A stretch of DNA of 64,000 bases from Stereum hirsutum FP-91666 SS1 (Eukaryota > Basidiomycota > Agaricomycetes > Russulales > Stereaceae), in NCBI RefSeq assembly GCF_000264905.1, contig NW_006763139.1:193903-257902 (forward strand), read 5' to 3'. The notes beneath the pieces are model-generated. The model made no database searches. It saw only the letters and a program-made list of their open reading frames with translations, and was not told where the DNA came from. The position numbers and the translations under genes were made by a program. Below, piece after piece: positions 32,975-45,383 of the stretch. The stretch's first letter is position 1. Every line of letters begins with the position of its first letter.

Positions 32975-34307
32975 TTAGGCTTCGTGCGAGACGGGATCAA
33001 CCACCGTACGTTTTCGTTTCTGGGAATGCAAGTAAGACTCCTCGTCTTCCGATATATTCAGCCAAGTGATAACAGATGGGATATTACAGACACGGACTCA
33101 CCAGCATCGTCGTGTGGAGGCCTGATACCTAATACCTCAAAGGCTTTCGTCAGAGTCTGGTGCTTTGCGAGACCAGGAGGGAGCCAATCAGACACAGCGC
33201 AGGGTCTGGTATCACAACCCACTGTGCGCTCTGATGAGCGACTTCCGACGACACGAATCTGCCAAGGTGTACGTACAAAAAAGGTTGTATTTCCACCGAA
33301 GGGGCACTTCCCCACTTCTGGATTGTATCTTGAAGACGGCCGACTGATATCGCTGAATGAGGTATCGATGCATATCCGACCCGTTCCCTAGTAAATGACG
33401 CATTGTGAGTGACGGCGATGCAGAGAAGGGTAAGGAGAGGATTTCACATCGTGAGGAAATGTCGAGGGATGTACCGGCACTCGCACTAGGTCCGACTTCG
33501 GCGGGACTCGAAGCCCGAGTGATGATAGGTCGTTGGGAGAACTCTGGAGCGCGATAAATGTTGGGAAGCTCTCTGACTTCCTCTTCGTCACTATCGTCCA
33601 AGACGATGTGCATGAGTACGACAGGGGGAGCGTTCAAATAGCCGAGGTGGATGCACGCCATGCGGAGAATTTGTTTGATAGCATCGCGTCGGAGGCCCCA
33701 ATCAGATACCGCTAGGGGGTGCGTGTTGCCGTTCACTAAGACGAAGTCAGCCGAACACCTAGAAAGCCACACTGACAAGTACAAATTCACGGACCCAGGA
33801 TTTCGAACTTCCAGTACTGTGGTAGGGTCTGTCCTTTGCTGAGAGCATTGAACACGACCTTGCCATTATGACGATCCATGATGAACTGCAATATATCGGC
33901 GATATTGTCCGGGGGACTCGCTGAAAAATCAAAATCAGCACGGATTAAAAGTCGTGACATATGCACATTCGGGTGAAGGTCATACCCTGTAGTGGGAGTT
34001 TGGAGAGTATGTCGTGAGCAGCGCGCTGTTTGGCCTGCTTGATTCGTTTAGCTCGACCGATGCCGCTGTACTGCGCGACAACGCCGAGCAGATGGGTCCC
34101 AGCATTGTGAGCTTCTAATAGATTATTGTGGACCACGGGTGTTATCACTGTTGGAATACGAAACAATGAAGATGAAGAGGAATAGTGCTTACGTTGGAGG
34201 GTAACACTGACTATCCAGTCACCTCCTGGGTCTTGGATTGGTACGTAGATGGCGACACATCTTCGTTCTTGAGCAAGACGACTGAGCACTGAAACTGAGT
34301 CGGACAT
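32975..34307 (-). CDS. Protein with tandem double-stranded RNA-binding-like domains
   Basis: Six exons: 34307-34193, 34147-33986, 33920-33795, 33735-33414, 33352-33102 and 33045-32975. They total 1047 nt and 348 residues. Domain 1 (about residues 5-92) has a leading helix (VSVLSRLAQERR), a GGDWIVSVTLQ strand and GIGRAKRIKQAKQRAAHDIL, the dsRBM signature of a basic loop followed by an A-x-x-A-A helix. Domain 2 (about 93-175) has LPQYWKFEILV and SDWGLRRDAIKQILRMA, and domain 3 (about 255-330) has PWQIRVVG and AVSDWLPPGLAKHQTLTKAF; both are weaker. An acidic DDSDEEEV stretch and a serine-rich linker lie between. The C-terminus ends with a possible nuclear signal (QKRKR). It could bind dsRNA or serve as a partner in silencing; domain 1 is the only part I would call with fair confidence. 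Confidence 0.62.
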
Positions 34308-35303
34308 GTTTATGTTCGTAGGCAACAAGAAATAAACGAGGCGAGATGAGAAAAGATATTCCTATAGGGAAAGAACGGTCAGGGATGGTAGAAACAGATA
34401 AGGAGAGACAAAATGTTCATTCTTAGTTGCAAGGTGACTACACGACTATATACTGACGAGGAAAGGGAGAAATGTGGTGGCGTATATGTATACGATGTTC
34501 GAGTTAGTGCATGTGGCACTTCCTACGTCACCAAAGGTGAATATAGCGTGGCAAGATTCGAGGCCTTGTGCATTGAAGACGATGGAATGCACAGTTGTCG
34601 AAAATTTCTGAGTCATGGTTGAAGACTTCTTACATGAGCATGTGAGTCTCGCAGATTGTATCCGTCCTCCTTCCCGGGCAGAGGCCTGGAGCACCAAGTT
34701 CGACAACCAATACACTTAATGACTTACGTCTAGCAGTGGAGTGAAATTTTTTGTGTCGAGGCTCCACGCGAGCGATTTGAACGGCTATTGAGGACGTTCG
34801 AGGCCAGGTGTAATAAGTCGAGATTCAGAACCGGCCCAACGGTGTGATCTGAGCATGATATACGACCGCAAAAGTGATGTCATCACAGTACCCGCACGTA
34901 AGTCAGTGATATCGAGCCCACGAGGAATGACACACCTAGATGAATGACAAAAAACGAGATAATATCAGAAAGACAACAATCTTGAGTAACGGTAATCAAA
35001 TGTAACCAGTACTTAGCTCTGAGTTGCACCCATGGCAAATACTTTTCAAGATACTTGTCGTGGCATGGGCCTATAGAAAGATGTCATACACACCATCATC
35101 CATATAGAATACACAGGATGGTAGTATCGCACGAGTCCACAATGGCTCATAGTATTCGCTAGTCCATGGCGGCTCATTAGCCCCGTCGCCGAACTATCGG
35201 TTCCTAAAAATAACACTCTATAGCGCCACTCAAGGGGCCACAACAATCTCGATGTAAGCACAAAAGATTCACTAGTTTTTAGCTCGAGCGTTTATGTGAC
35301 TGA
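34308..35303. other. No gene recognised
   Basis: About 1 kb with a minus-strand ORF of 89 codons (34446-34715) lacking any signature. Nothing else is supported. Confidence 0.4.
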
Positions 35304-36762
35304 CTAGCCGTAGATTGTACGAGGAAAGAAAAAGATATTGGGTTTTGATTGGTGTTTAGGTAGATATAAAAAAAAGGACGACAATATCCATAAGTTTCCC
35401 GACGCCACCCTCAACAACATCGAAGCCCTATGCCAACACCTGACCTCAGCGTCGATTTCCAGGAGGTTTGCATATAGGACAGACGGTATCTGAACAAGGG
35501 ATGATTTTTCTTGCTTTTTGACGATGTAATCGCCCTTCAGAATTAAACAAGCGAAAAGGTTGTTTAGCGTTTCACTATATCGATAAGTCAAGAAGACATA
35601 CTGGTTGATCACGACGACTGACCTTTCCTGGGGTCGCCTATATCCCCGGAAGACCCTGATGCCGTCGCTATATGACGGAAAACATTGAAATTGATGTATA
35701 AGAAATGGGAGATAAAGACCGACCTGGATGGGGCGGTAACAACGCTGCCATTGGGCGTGTAGTGGTAGGCGACGGCGCCCGTGAACGCTCATGAGATAAT
35801 CGCTGGCGCTCTACATTCGAGACACCAAAAATAAACAAACAAACAAAAACAAGGACAAAACAAAGTAGAAAAGTACAGAGACATACTTGGGGTCGACAGC
35901 TCGTCGAGTGAAGGTGGTGTTCGCAGTCTCAACCCTATTACGAGGTCAGAAGAAGAACAGGGGGATGGTAATTTGGCGCTTACGTAGCATAGGGAGTCGA
36001 GCAGCAGGGATCGGCGAAACCTCGTCGCTGCTTGCTTGGGATGGTAAGGAAGATGGGACTTCAGACGCCACACGGCGAGCCTGAGATTGAAGTGGCGCGG
36101 AAGTTTGGGACGGGTGATCCTGATATGGAGCTGAAGGATAACTCGTGGGCGGTATCACCGAGCGATCTTCAGACTGCAGTGCCGGGCGAGAAGGTAGCAC
36201 ATGGCGGGTTTGAGGAGGCTGCGTAGGGCGAATTACCAAGTCGGGAGCTGGAAGAAGGCCTGAACATATAAGTTAGTATACATACAACGGGAGTTTGATG
36301 AATAGTCGTACTGTTTTCGGTCGATGTTATTGTGCCTTACTCAACGACGACTATCAGGAAAACCGGAATAAACACATAGAAAATGCATGGACTCACTAGG
36401 TAGCATCGATGAGAGGTCGGGAGGAGGACGAGTGTGCAGTTGTGGTGGCTGGTATAGCACTTGTTAATCGACGATGCAACGTATAGATAGAGTGAAAAAA
36501 AACATACCCGCGTTTCTTCAGTCGTCAACCGATCACGAAGGAGCGTTAATGAAGACGGACCAAGGGCACGGCGAAGGCAAATGATGTCCGCGTCCACCTT
36601 CATTCGCTCCCCCTTTTCGTTGTGAAGATGCCATTGAACACATCGTAACTTGTCTTCGAGTAAGTCGACCAAGCGCGTCCATTTTGCATCACGCTCGCGA
36701 AGAATGATCAATTCCTCGCGAGACCGGCGCAGAATATCAGCTATAGAGGAAGAAGAGTCCAT
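35304..36762 (-). CDS. Uncharacterised protein: N-terminal coiled coil, Pro/Ser-rich middle
   Basis: The start is the ATG at 36762 (MDSSSSIADILRRSREEL). Exon 1 (36762-36508) encodes a charged amphipathic helix that should form a coiled coil (LRERDAKWTRLVDLLEDKL). Following exons encode proline/serine/glutamine-rich sequence (PAPDLVIRPTQPPQ, SYPSAPYQDHPSQTSAP), then FTGAVAYHYTPNGSVVTAPS and a last exon beginning ETLNNLFACLILKGDYIVKK, with the stop at 35304. About seven to eight exons; the internal small exons near 35.6-35.9 kb are less certain. No catalytic motif. It may be a scaffold or regulatory protein. Confidence 0.5.
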
Positions 36763-37203
36763 TGTGAAAGGAAAGTGATACAACGTATAAGACAATAGGA
36801 AAGGGTAGAGAAAAGCGACGCTGATGGTCAGCTCTTTTAAATGGACCAGAGGACTTTACGTCTAGGAACAGTTGAAATGGTCAGCGCGGTTAATAGGTGT
36901 ATCGAGAGTCGGTAGTTCTGGGGTCGTACCTCAATTACCAACAAGCCCCACCACAACGTATCTTCTGGGTCATTCTATCAGATGGATAAATGCGAACGTC
37001 AATTTTTTCTCCGTGTTCTTACCAGGATGGACTTACAGAAGCAACCTCGCACAATTGAAGGAAAAGATCACAAGGCACTCTAGATACGCTTCTTGTAGCC
37101 CCTAAAGTCCCAGCGCCATGGGCCAGGGTACGATACATAATCCAGTCTTGTCACGGGAACGAAAGTCGACTTATTGTATAGAGTTCAAAGTAAAAGAGGG
37201 GTT

Positions 37204-38183
37204 CTAGAAAGCTTTCCTGATTTGTACTCGACGAGAAGTAGACGGATGACAATACTGAGCATCTCCCACTGCGCAAATTTTGGACGTATCATCATACCCC
37301 AAAATGTAATTTTTAGTCACGACGAACAGAGTGCGAGCCTGGAAGGCACGGATTTAGGCACAAGCTCCAAACTCATAGCGATCACAATCGACTTACCGTA
37401 GACCTGCTGAAGCGAGGGCCATTCATCGTCTTGAGCGGCAGAACCTACAGCGGGCGTTTAGCGAGTGGATCTGTGAACAATGACTTTGCACTTACCAGTC
37501 GTCTCATCCATAACCTTGTTCGGAACATGGTCCGTATTATCCGTCGCGTCCGCAAGCTTGGGGAGTATGGGGACGGCACTCTGTTCTCGGAGCCACTTGA
37601 TTTGCTCTTCTGCTGTCTTTGCGGATATCAAGGGCGAGTCATAAAGGAAGGGAAGGGACATACCGCTAGTTTTTCCATGGGCATGTCAGGCCTATAAAAC
37701 GTCCACTTACGGACAGACTCCTCCATCTCTTCTAAGAGAGCATCTGATAAGCGAAGATTGAGTATATTGATGATACAACAGGATGGTGCGAAGTATACCA
37801 TCTGCGTGGATGAATAAATCAACACATATTAGACCAGGGATAAAATTGAACTAGAGCGCACCGACATTATCACGATACCCAGCGGATAGGTTCAGGAAGG
37901 CGACGATGTTATCGTAACAGTCTTGGATCTGGTTATTCAAGGTCGACTGCCGTGCGAGGTGTTCTCCGTGTTGACCGACGTAGTCTTGGATAGACTGATT
38001 GAGAGATAGGCGTGCTTGCGCAGCGTCTTGCCGCGCGTGGAAGATGTCGTTGTTCTGCCTCGAGACAGTGTCAGACAATGAGCGTATGATGTCGATAGCG
38101 TTGTTGTAAGATAAGGGGAAGAGACTGGGGTCAGGAAAAAGCGAGGCATTGTGCATGAGTTTGGGCCCGAGCGGAGATTGCAT
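37204..38183 (-). CDS. Uncharacterised coiled-coil protein
   Basis: The start is the ATG at 38183 (MQSPLGPKLMHNASLF). Exon 1 (to about 37866) carries a long helical stretch, DIIRSLSDTVSRQNNDIFHA then DAAQARLSLNQSIQDYV. Exon 2 has SDALLEEMEESVRKWTFYRP. Later exons have TAEEQIKWLREQSAVP, DEWPSLQQVY and a short last exon ending RRVQIRKAF at 37204. Splice phases are consistent if the exon 1 donor is the GTCGGT at 37865-37860, which is not a strong donor. Like its neighbour at 35304-36762 it begins with a coiled coil; the two genes run in the same direction. Confidence 0.5.
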
Positions 38184-38646
38184 AGTGGTCTGAGGACGTA
38201 GAACTGAGGAAAGCAAGTGTATGCGAAAGGATACGATGTAACATGGGAGAGGCACCCTTTTCTAGGGAGAGAATATTCATGAAAGAAAGAAGACTCGACG
38301 TTCAACAGAACCGCGGAACAGTTATCCGAATAAGGAATCCCACGTGAGCTCCACGCGAGACGGCACGACAGACCTTATACGTATAATAGCAGTCACCAGT
38401 GGCGCGCCACCGTGACGATGATCGCTTGTTCGTTTGGTCTGGCCATTGTGTTTCTCTGAGACTCAGCACACCAACAAAACACGTAGAATTTGCAGACGTC
38501 GCCATATTTGGCAGTGTGGAATCACCCTCAAAACGAGCAGAAAATTTTCAAGCGAACCAAACGAAAGTTTTGATTTTGTACGTATGTGCGGAGTGGTAAG
38601 TAGAATCAATGATACGTGAAGAAAAATGAAAACAAAGGAAAGGTGT

Positions 38647-39773
38647 CTAGGTCATTCCAACGCTATCCTTGTATTCCCTGAGGATAGCGCGAGCATGCCG
38701 AAATTCGCTCGCGGAGAGCCAAAGATCGTCAGCCGATGAACAGCCGACCCATCGAACCAAAAAGTAAGTAGCCTCCGGGAACACATGATGGGAGATAATT
38801 CTCTCGATCTCATACTCTCTATACCCGTTAATCCACTCAGCTGGAGGTCCGTCGACGTCATCCGACTCATCAGCGCGATCAACATCGGACCCCACCGTCG
38901 CCGCGCAACTGTCGTCCCCGTCGTATTCATCATCGTCCTCTTCCTCCTCGACCTCTTCGTCGTCTACGATGAAACCATCGTCCGAGTCACCAAATGGTTC
39001 ATTAGTAACTTCACTATCACAGTCTGATGAATCATCCGGAGTCCCTGCGAGCGCTAGTAAGCCTTCCACGGCCTCTGCATCCGCCGAATCGCTCTCCGGC
39101 GATTCTTCGTCTGCGGAGGCCTCGACGGCTTCATCTTCTATGACAGCCCTGAGTGTGTAGCCCCTAGGGGCGTCATAGGCTTCGGTGACGACCCTCGAGT
39201 AGTCTCGGGCAGTGTCAGATGACTGGGGGACGGTGTTAATTATACTGCGCATGGTACTATCGAGTCGGGGGAAAGTGGGCGAAGAAAAATGGGGGCTAGG
39301 ACGAGGCGTGTCCTAAATGGAAATATGGTATCATGAGCACGTGAAACCTCAATGGCTTGAGTGGTACACATACCGGTCGTGGAATTAAAACTGGTGAGTC
39401 ATTCGTAGTTGGGTAGAATCTGCCCGATGACATTTCTTGTTGAACTTCATGCTCGACCTACGATGTAAGGTTATAATCAAGCTGGACATGAGTTAGTGAG
39501 TTGGACGTACCAGTGGCTCGAAAGAATTGTTCCAAGGGACTGAGGTGGGCAAAGAAAGAGGAGAGATGATCTCGTGCGAGCAAAAGTTGTCGCGTGGAGG
39601 ACGATGGCGCTGAATTGGAGAAGGCGGGGGAGCAGTGGGATATCTGAGGCGTGGTGATGCGTTGGCCGAGTGAATGCGGGCTTGACGCTGCGTTGCAGTC
39701 CATTAGGAAATGTTCAGAAAACTTGTACGAAAACACTCACCGTGGTACGAAGTCTTTCCAAAGGCGTAGACAT
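38647..39773 (-). CDS. Acidic chromodomain protein
   Basis: Four exons, 39773-39741, 39687-39511, 39457-39374 and 39312-38647, total 960 nt and 319 residues. The N-terminal third is basic and proline-rich (MSTPLERLRTT, RQARIHSANASPRLRYP). A long acidic tract follows (DDEEVEEEEDDDEYDGDDS, with many SDS/ESDS repeats). The C-terminal 60 residues form a chromodomain: EYEIERIISHHVFPEATYF then LVRWVGCSSADDLWLSASEF and a final helix ARAILREYKDS. The first Tyr and the two Trp fit the aromatic cage and core, so methyl-lysine binding is plausible. Chromodomains of this kind occur in HP1-type readers and in Ty3/Gypsy integrases. No integrase or reverse transcriptase sequence is nearby, so a domesticated or host reader is more likely. 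Confidence 0.78.
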
Positions 39774-40513
39774 GATAACTTTGATAAAGGGAAAAGAGAA
39801 ACTCGAGGGAGTGTTCACTATAGGATGTCCATAGGGCATACATTCAATGGTTCTTATACAGTCTCGCGATGATGAATTGGTACACTTGTTGACAGAAAGA
39901 GAACAAGCCAAGTTTAGCGATATTGGTCCATTTTTGAATCCAGGTATACCACGAATGCGTACAAGTGATAGATCAAAAGTTCGGAAAGTTCGATTTTCAC
40001 CACACTAAATCCAAACTGCAACGTTCGATAGACGATCCTGAACCATGCTCCCCGGTCGGGTGACTACAATCTTTGATCTATAATAGTCAGGGAGGTGAAC
40101 AGAAGGAAGCCGTTGTCGTCACAAGCCAATGCGCACTCAGTTATTGTGACAGGATGTCTAGAAACAAAACAAAACAGAGACAATGCGAGCACCTGATTCT
40201 GACGCACATACCTCTCTCTTGGAGTTACCACTCGGTGTTCCATTGATCGAAAGAGAATGACGCATGTTTACACGCGGTACAGTATTGCTTCTGTTCCAGT
40301 TCCGACTCGAACTCTCGCCTCGACCCCAGTTCATGGCTCCGCCACTCTCGCCACATATCTCATCATTTTTCTCAGATACTTGTTTCATCGAATAGAAGCT
40401 CACAGTCTCGAAACTCGTGTATAGTCAGGAGACGCAGTATCACACGTAAAAGTACGAACTGAAATTTTCTTGTTAGTCGTACTGGAAATACAGAATTTTT
40501 CTTATTTCCACCA
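39774..40513. other. No gene recognised
   Basis: Upstream region of the chromodomain gene and downstream region of the next gene. It includes a minus-strand ORF of 81 codons (40158-40403) without a signature. Confidence 0.4.
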
Positions 40514-41555
40514 CTAAACGTTCCCGTCATCAACAGCACCCACCAAAAGTGGAGCATGCCATCCCATGTTTGCCGTAGAACGATGATTCAAGAGTTCATC
40601 CTTCGACGGGAGTTGACATTCCTCTCCTGCTAACATGGACAACTACTCGATCGTTAGTTCGGCGGTGGAAAGTAAGGGTGGGTAGCTACGTACCTGCTCT
40701 AGTTTATTCGCATATAGTACACATGTCACTCTATTAAAACTGAGATAAATCGACGTGCGGGGTACTGTGTCTTCCGCTGGCTCAACAGCTATATCCACAG
40801 TGGCAATAGCCTCCACAAGATCCCTGCGATAAAACTGATTCGGATTACACATCACCAAAGAACCATCATCGAGCAGCTCGTCGAGCCGTAACGCATGGTT
40901 GACCTGTGTATCCGAAAACTATGCAGCTGTTAAGAGCACATGTAGAACGACCCAACACGAAGACTTACACTTCGATACACTCTCCGACGAAGGCTAAGGA
41001 GCGGCAGTATCTCGGTCGAGGGAGCTTGAAGACCCAACTGAGCGTAGCATGCGTCGATAATGATTTTCAGATGGGATGCCTGAGCGTCGAACTTCGTTTT
41101 GAATTGAGGGTATCCCCAGGTTAGTTGAAGCCACTGAAGAGGATCTGAATCGTCGATATCACTGGGAAAAGATTATAAATGATTGGAGGTGGAGAGAACC
41201 GAAGACACTTACGACAGCGTCTCACCGAATGGATCCAGACATGCACCCGCAACAATTCCTTGTACGGGCACGTTGAATTGCATGGGAAGCGGGAGCTGAG
41301 ATCTATACACGACGTGGAAAGGAAATGGCAAATCATGGACACTATCCAACGCCGAAACGACTTGAAGAAATTGATGTATATTGACTTCAGAATCGGGTAC
41401 GATGTGGGTGGCTGGGTTGCGATTGCGTACGAGTACCGCTCGAAGAGGGGGGTCGTACTGATGCAATAGAGTGTTCAGTCCGTGGTCTGGGATAGGTACG
41501 AAGTCAGTATCAGGAATACCAGTGAAGAGTAGAACATACAAACGAGTTCGGACAT
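40514..41555 (-). CDS. Family B member 1 (uncharacterised)
   Basis: Five exons, 41555-41540, 41486-41213, 41161-40969, 40903-40694 and 40642-40514, total 822 nt and 273 residues. The first exon is only 16 nt (MSELV plus one base), a feature shared with members 2 and 4. Signature blocks in order: HQYDPPLRAVLVRN, LPFPFHVVYRSQ with VPVQGIVAGACL, FDAQASHLKIIIDACYAQL followed by LLSLRRRVYRS, and FYRRDLVEAIATVDIAV with PRTSIYLSFNRVTCVLY. The third exon is 193 nt, identical in length to exon 3 of member 4. No membrane segment or signal peptide, and no known domain recognised. Confidence 0.75.
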
Positions 41556-41772
41556 ACGAAGGATGTGAAGTTGACGCCAAAACCTGACGCTGTATTTAAG
41601 TGAGAGCGCACTCCTGTTCCAAGTTTCGGTCTACTTCGATTAGTCAAAGGCCTAGACTTGCGGCTTTCTCTGCGTTCATTTTACGCAATTTACATACATA
41701 AATATAAGTCTTTTTCAAAGGTAGCGGAAAAAAAACGAACGACGAACGATCTCATACAAAGAAAATGGGGGG

Positions 41773-42854
41773 TTAGACAGTACGCGCATAAGGTAACACG
41801 CTACTGTCCGAAACAAGTCCACAACCGCCACATTGTTCACCTCCCATGACCCATTCTGGCTCTTCAAATGGGAAAGGAACAGTATTCCCTTGTGTTCGGG
41901 GACTGAACCGTATGTGAAGTGAACCCTTGTCGCTGAACTTGCGAGGTACATGTGGACAACTCCACGGAAATTCTGTCTACCAGAGTCGATTCTCAGTGAC
42001 AGTACGATCGGCCTCGATAAAGATCATGCATAGAAACACTTACTCTGTACGGTCGTGTCAGACAGGCTTCGTCCCCACCGAAACATTCGAGTACCACAGC
42101 GGTGTGAGGAGTTTCCTACAATAGGATGAATACGAGAAAGAGCACAGTCTGATAGGAACATATTCGGGCATACCTCGTTGAGGTCAAAACGCCCAATCTT
42201 GAAACCTCGTTGCTCATACTTTGTTATACAACGGCGAATGCGCGGAGTCAAGTCCCGAGACGGATTCAGACATGCGATCCCACGTTCAGTTAAGGCGTGA
42301 TATGCAGAGCAGAAACCGTCCGATGTCAGGAAAGACATGATGGCCGTACTCCAAAAGAAAGTGATGGGGTGTAATGCGGAGATCCGCAAGCTGCAGATGA
42401 CATCGATCTTGGTCCCTCGAGGATGAAGCATCCGTACAACCGCTGCGATACCACCATCGTAATCATCGATGTAGGAGATGCAGGGAAGAATGGAGAGAGG
42501 GATGGCGAGATAGCCCTCTTCTCTGCGAAGGTGTTCAATGATGGTGATGGTGTTCGCGACGCCAGCGTATATTTCTATGTCGCCGACGTTTATGGGGGGT
42601 CTGGTGGTACCGTGAAGTGAGAATTCGAGAGCAAATGAACCAGATATGACGGAGTGAGAGCGGCGTAGGACATCACGGAATGACGAGGGGTCCTTGATGT
42701 AGGGAAGTAAAGTGATGTGATATTTGCGAGAAAGAAACTGTTGGACCAGCCAGCGCCAGCCAGTATTGACCAGCATAAGTGACTGCATATGACGGATAGG
42801 AAGTGAAGAGAGAACGTGAATCAACAATTCGAGTGGTAGATCAAGAAGATGCAT
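41773..42854 (-). CDS. F-box protein with SGSFAL-type domain
   Basis: Exons 42854-42174, 42115-42044 and 41976-41773 give 957 nt and 318 residues. The N-terminus is an F-box (LLDLPLELLIHVLSSLPIRH then MQSLMLVNTGWRWLV), which would bind Skp1 in an SCF ubiquitin ligase. The rest matches a common agaricomycete module of unknown fold, seen here as SHSVISGSFALEFSLHGT, VGDIEIYAGV and HLRREEGYLAI. The C-terminal part has HTAVVLECFGG, TEFPWSCPHVPRKFSDKGSL and a final EQCGGCG. That module resembles nucleotidyltransferase-like arrangements, but I do not assert activity. The stop is at 41773. Confidence 0.72.
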
Positions 42855-43718
42855 GATTTGATGTGGTGCAGAGGTAAATGTCCTACTTGCTTTTAAAGGA
42901 TTGCCCATATGTCCCATAACGGCGTTGCGATGTCCGAGATACAGGGTCGAAATCAAATACTGGAGAGATTCGATTAGTTGCATTCGCCTGGGATTAGATC
43001 CAGATACATAGAACAAGCTCCAGAGCATCCGCAAGACTGTCGTTCAAACTGTGGCCAGTTAGCGGATAGGGCACGGGATGTACAGATGGTGGCTCAACAC
43101 TAATAGGTTGTTGGCGCCGTACCTAGGCTGCACACACAAGAACAGCGGTGGCATGGTGATAAGTGAGGCCCTCATCTAGACTTCAAATCAGTTCCAATAA
43201 GAAAGGTCGCCCAAGATTACGATTTAGCGAACGAGAGAAACTTGTTCCAGCCCAGAACAAGTCAAGTCGACGAAGTCAGAAAATTGAATAGAAGTTCGCA
43301 CGAGTCTGTTTGTCTGTCTTTGGCTGTGGAGAAATGATGACGAGTGGCGTCAGGCACCTTTAGGGCCACAGGCCTGGTTCGCGCTCATTCCTCTTGACCA
43401 ATGCCCAGCGCGCGCTATAGCTCTCGCTTAGTAGCACATAATCTTTCCTCTAGTCCCGTTTTTTCTAGAATCTATTATGCAACGAACTCACTTGTACATA
43501 CGAGCGATGTCATTGACGCTAGGTCCACTGCAGTCCAGAGCGTCCGACCTCGTCTTCGGCCCTCGAAATGTGCGTAGTAGCTGGTCGACGCTACAATGGG
43601 ATGATGGTGAAACGCCTCTACGAGCTTGGCTTTTCCGTCATAATCCATATCCTGTCCTTGAATATGGTCTTTTGTTCTACATCAATCGCACTTTGCCAAC
43701 CACCATCATTACCCAACC
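42855..43718. other. No gene recognised
   Basis: Divergent promoter region between the F-box gene and the plus-strand gene near 43.7 kb. The 5' exons of the latter may lie here but were not resolved. Confidence 0.4.
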
Positions 43719-45383
43719 ATGTTTCAGTTCTCACATACGCCCAACTCTCGCTCGTCATGTGCTCACTTCAGGCTTTCTCGTTCGTGTAGCTATGATTGTC
43801 TTACTTCTACTCGTACACACTCCCAACCGCATTGGAACACACCCGCCTCGGTCCACCACGGTGACGGGAAGACTCTGCGCGCGCGCTCGGCCAGTCTTGG
43901 TGGGGGTGATACTGTCGAAATGAGCCACAATACTTTCGTCCCATGTTCGCGACTCACACTATCCAAGCTTGCATGTGAGTATTTTGCCCGCACTTCGCCG
44001 CGATAGTCCCTGAGTTATCCTACACAGGCGTCACTGCGTCGACCCGTACGCAGACACCGCACGCTAGTCATGCCTCGAGCTCTCAGGAACACAGTTGGTT
44101 CTTGCCATGTTCATGCGGTTAGTGGGTGTTGAAAGTACTCCAGCTGTAGATTCTCTTCATGTTGAAAGCCCGGAGAAGACATCGCTAGCGACGATTCAAC
44201 GACGACCACTCCTTGCGCCGGCCTATCCATCAGCGCGAGTGTCTGTGCCACCTCAAACTCGTGATCACTTATCTGAAGGTAAGCGCGCTTGTGTCCCAGG
44301 AATACTTCCAATCCAATACCTTCTCATCTTGCGTCGCAGAATCCTCAAAGAACGGTGAAAACGTCGCCTCCGCGGTTGACGGCGGTATAGCCGCTTGTAG
44401 CAGTATCATACCAAAGGTCTGCAGTTGGCAATGTACTGTCTATTTTAATAGCTTGGTCTCTCACACATCCGTTGAACCTTTACTATAGGCTAGACCTTTC
44501 GACGAGGTTGACGACGAGGGCCATGGCCGCGCGTCGACATCTGGAGCATCGTATCAAAGGAAGGTTCCGCGCGCCGGATTTCGTGCTGGCGACACAATAG
44601 CATCCTACGTCTCGAAGCTCAGGCGCCAGCACTCTTGCGTGGTACATCTGGACGAGACCAACATACCAGGATTTTGTGTCATAATGTCACCCGGTATCCA
44701 CGTACGTCTTGACTGCCGACATATCGATCTCTGGGCAGTCGCATTGGTGAGCGGCATATTATGAGAGCATCTATCCTGTGACTTGTTTTAACTCAAATTC
44801 ACATATGATACAGGCTAAAGGGGAAAATTGTACACTGCACACGCCTCCCAGCCTCCCGGAATTTCGAGATGTTCTTCATTCCACGATCACACACACCCAA
44901 ACTACGACACCCTCTCGTGCCTCCCTGTCCAGTACCTCCCGTCACTCTCCTGACACTAGCCCGTCACTCATCGGCAACAGGGCTACCGTGCATGTTGCCA
45001 CTCCAACGCCACAGATCTCAAATACTACAGCCGCTCCGCCGTATCACCCTAATCATCACGATACGCCACCCAACCAATTGCCTGCCACTCCTCCACGCAC
45101 TCCTGTCCGATCAAAACATGCCTTCGTCTTCGTCTCTCCTGATATTACCCCCAACGACAATATTCGCCGTTTATTGGCTGATTTTGCGGATCACACAGGC
45201 ATCGACATCCAGTCAGAATCTCCCGTCCTCGAGTTTCATGGATTCGGTCCTCAGTCTATCGCATCATGGACATCCAAGACGATCTCGCAGTGGACAGGCA
45301 TCGAAGAAAGCACCGTGATAGAGTTACAGTCTTTTTGTGAAGAATGGATTGAAGCGGTTCAGAGGAAGAGGGGCATTATTTGA
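43719..45383 (+). CDS. Uncharacterised multi-exon protein, start uncertain
   Basis: The 3' exons are clear. One (about 44489-44749) encodes RPFDEVDDEGHGRAST, RAGDTIASYVSKLRRQHSCV and ETNIPGFCVIMSPGIHV. The last (about 44815-45383) encodes a Thr/Pro/Ser-rich segment followed by HAFVFVSPDITPNDNIRRLL, DFADHTGIDIQSESPVLEFHG and a helical C-terminus. Upstream exons (about 44340-44417, 44150-44280, 44028-44100 and 43719-43974) connect in phase, but the 5' end and one junction near 44.1 kb are doubtful. The two ordered blocks look like small globular domains separated by a disordered linker. Not recognised. Confidence 0.45.

Noticed and set aside
33763..33794. Apparent ultra-short introns of 23-32 nt in several genes (near 6782-6840, 7636-7666, 33763-33794, 44101-44132, 50182-50212, 50838-50862, 53660-53682)
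   Set aside because: In each case checked except one, using another donor or acceptor close by gives an ordinary 51-61 nt intron with better phase and family agreement. The 44.1 kb case also has a possible 60-nt alternative but remains less certain.
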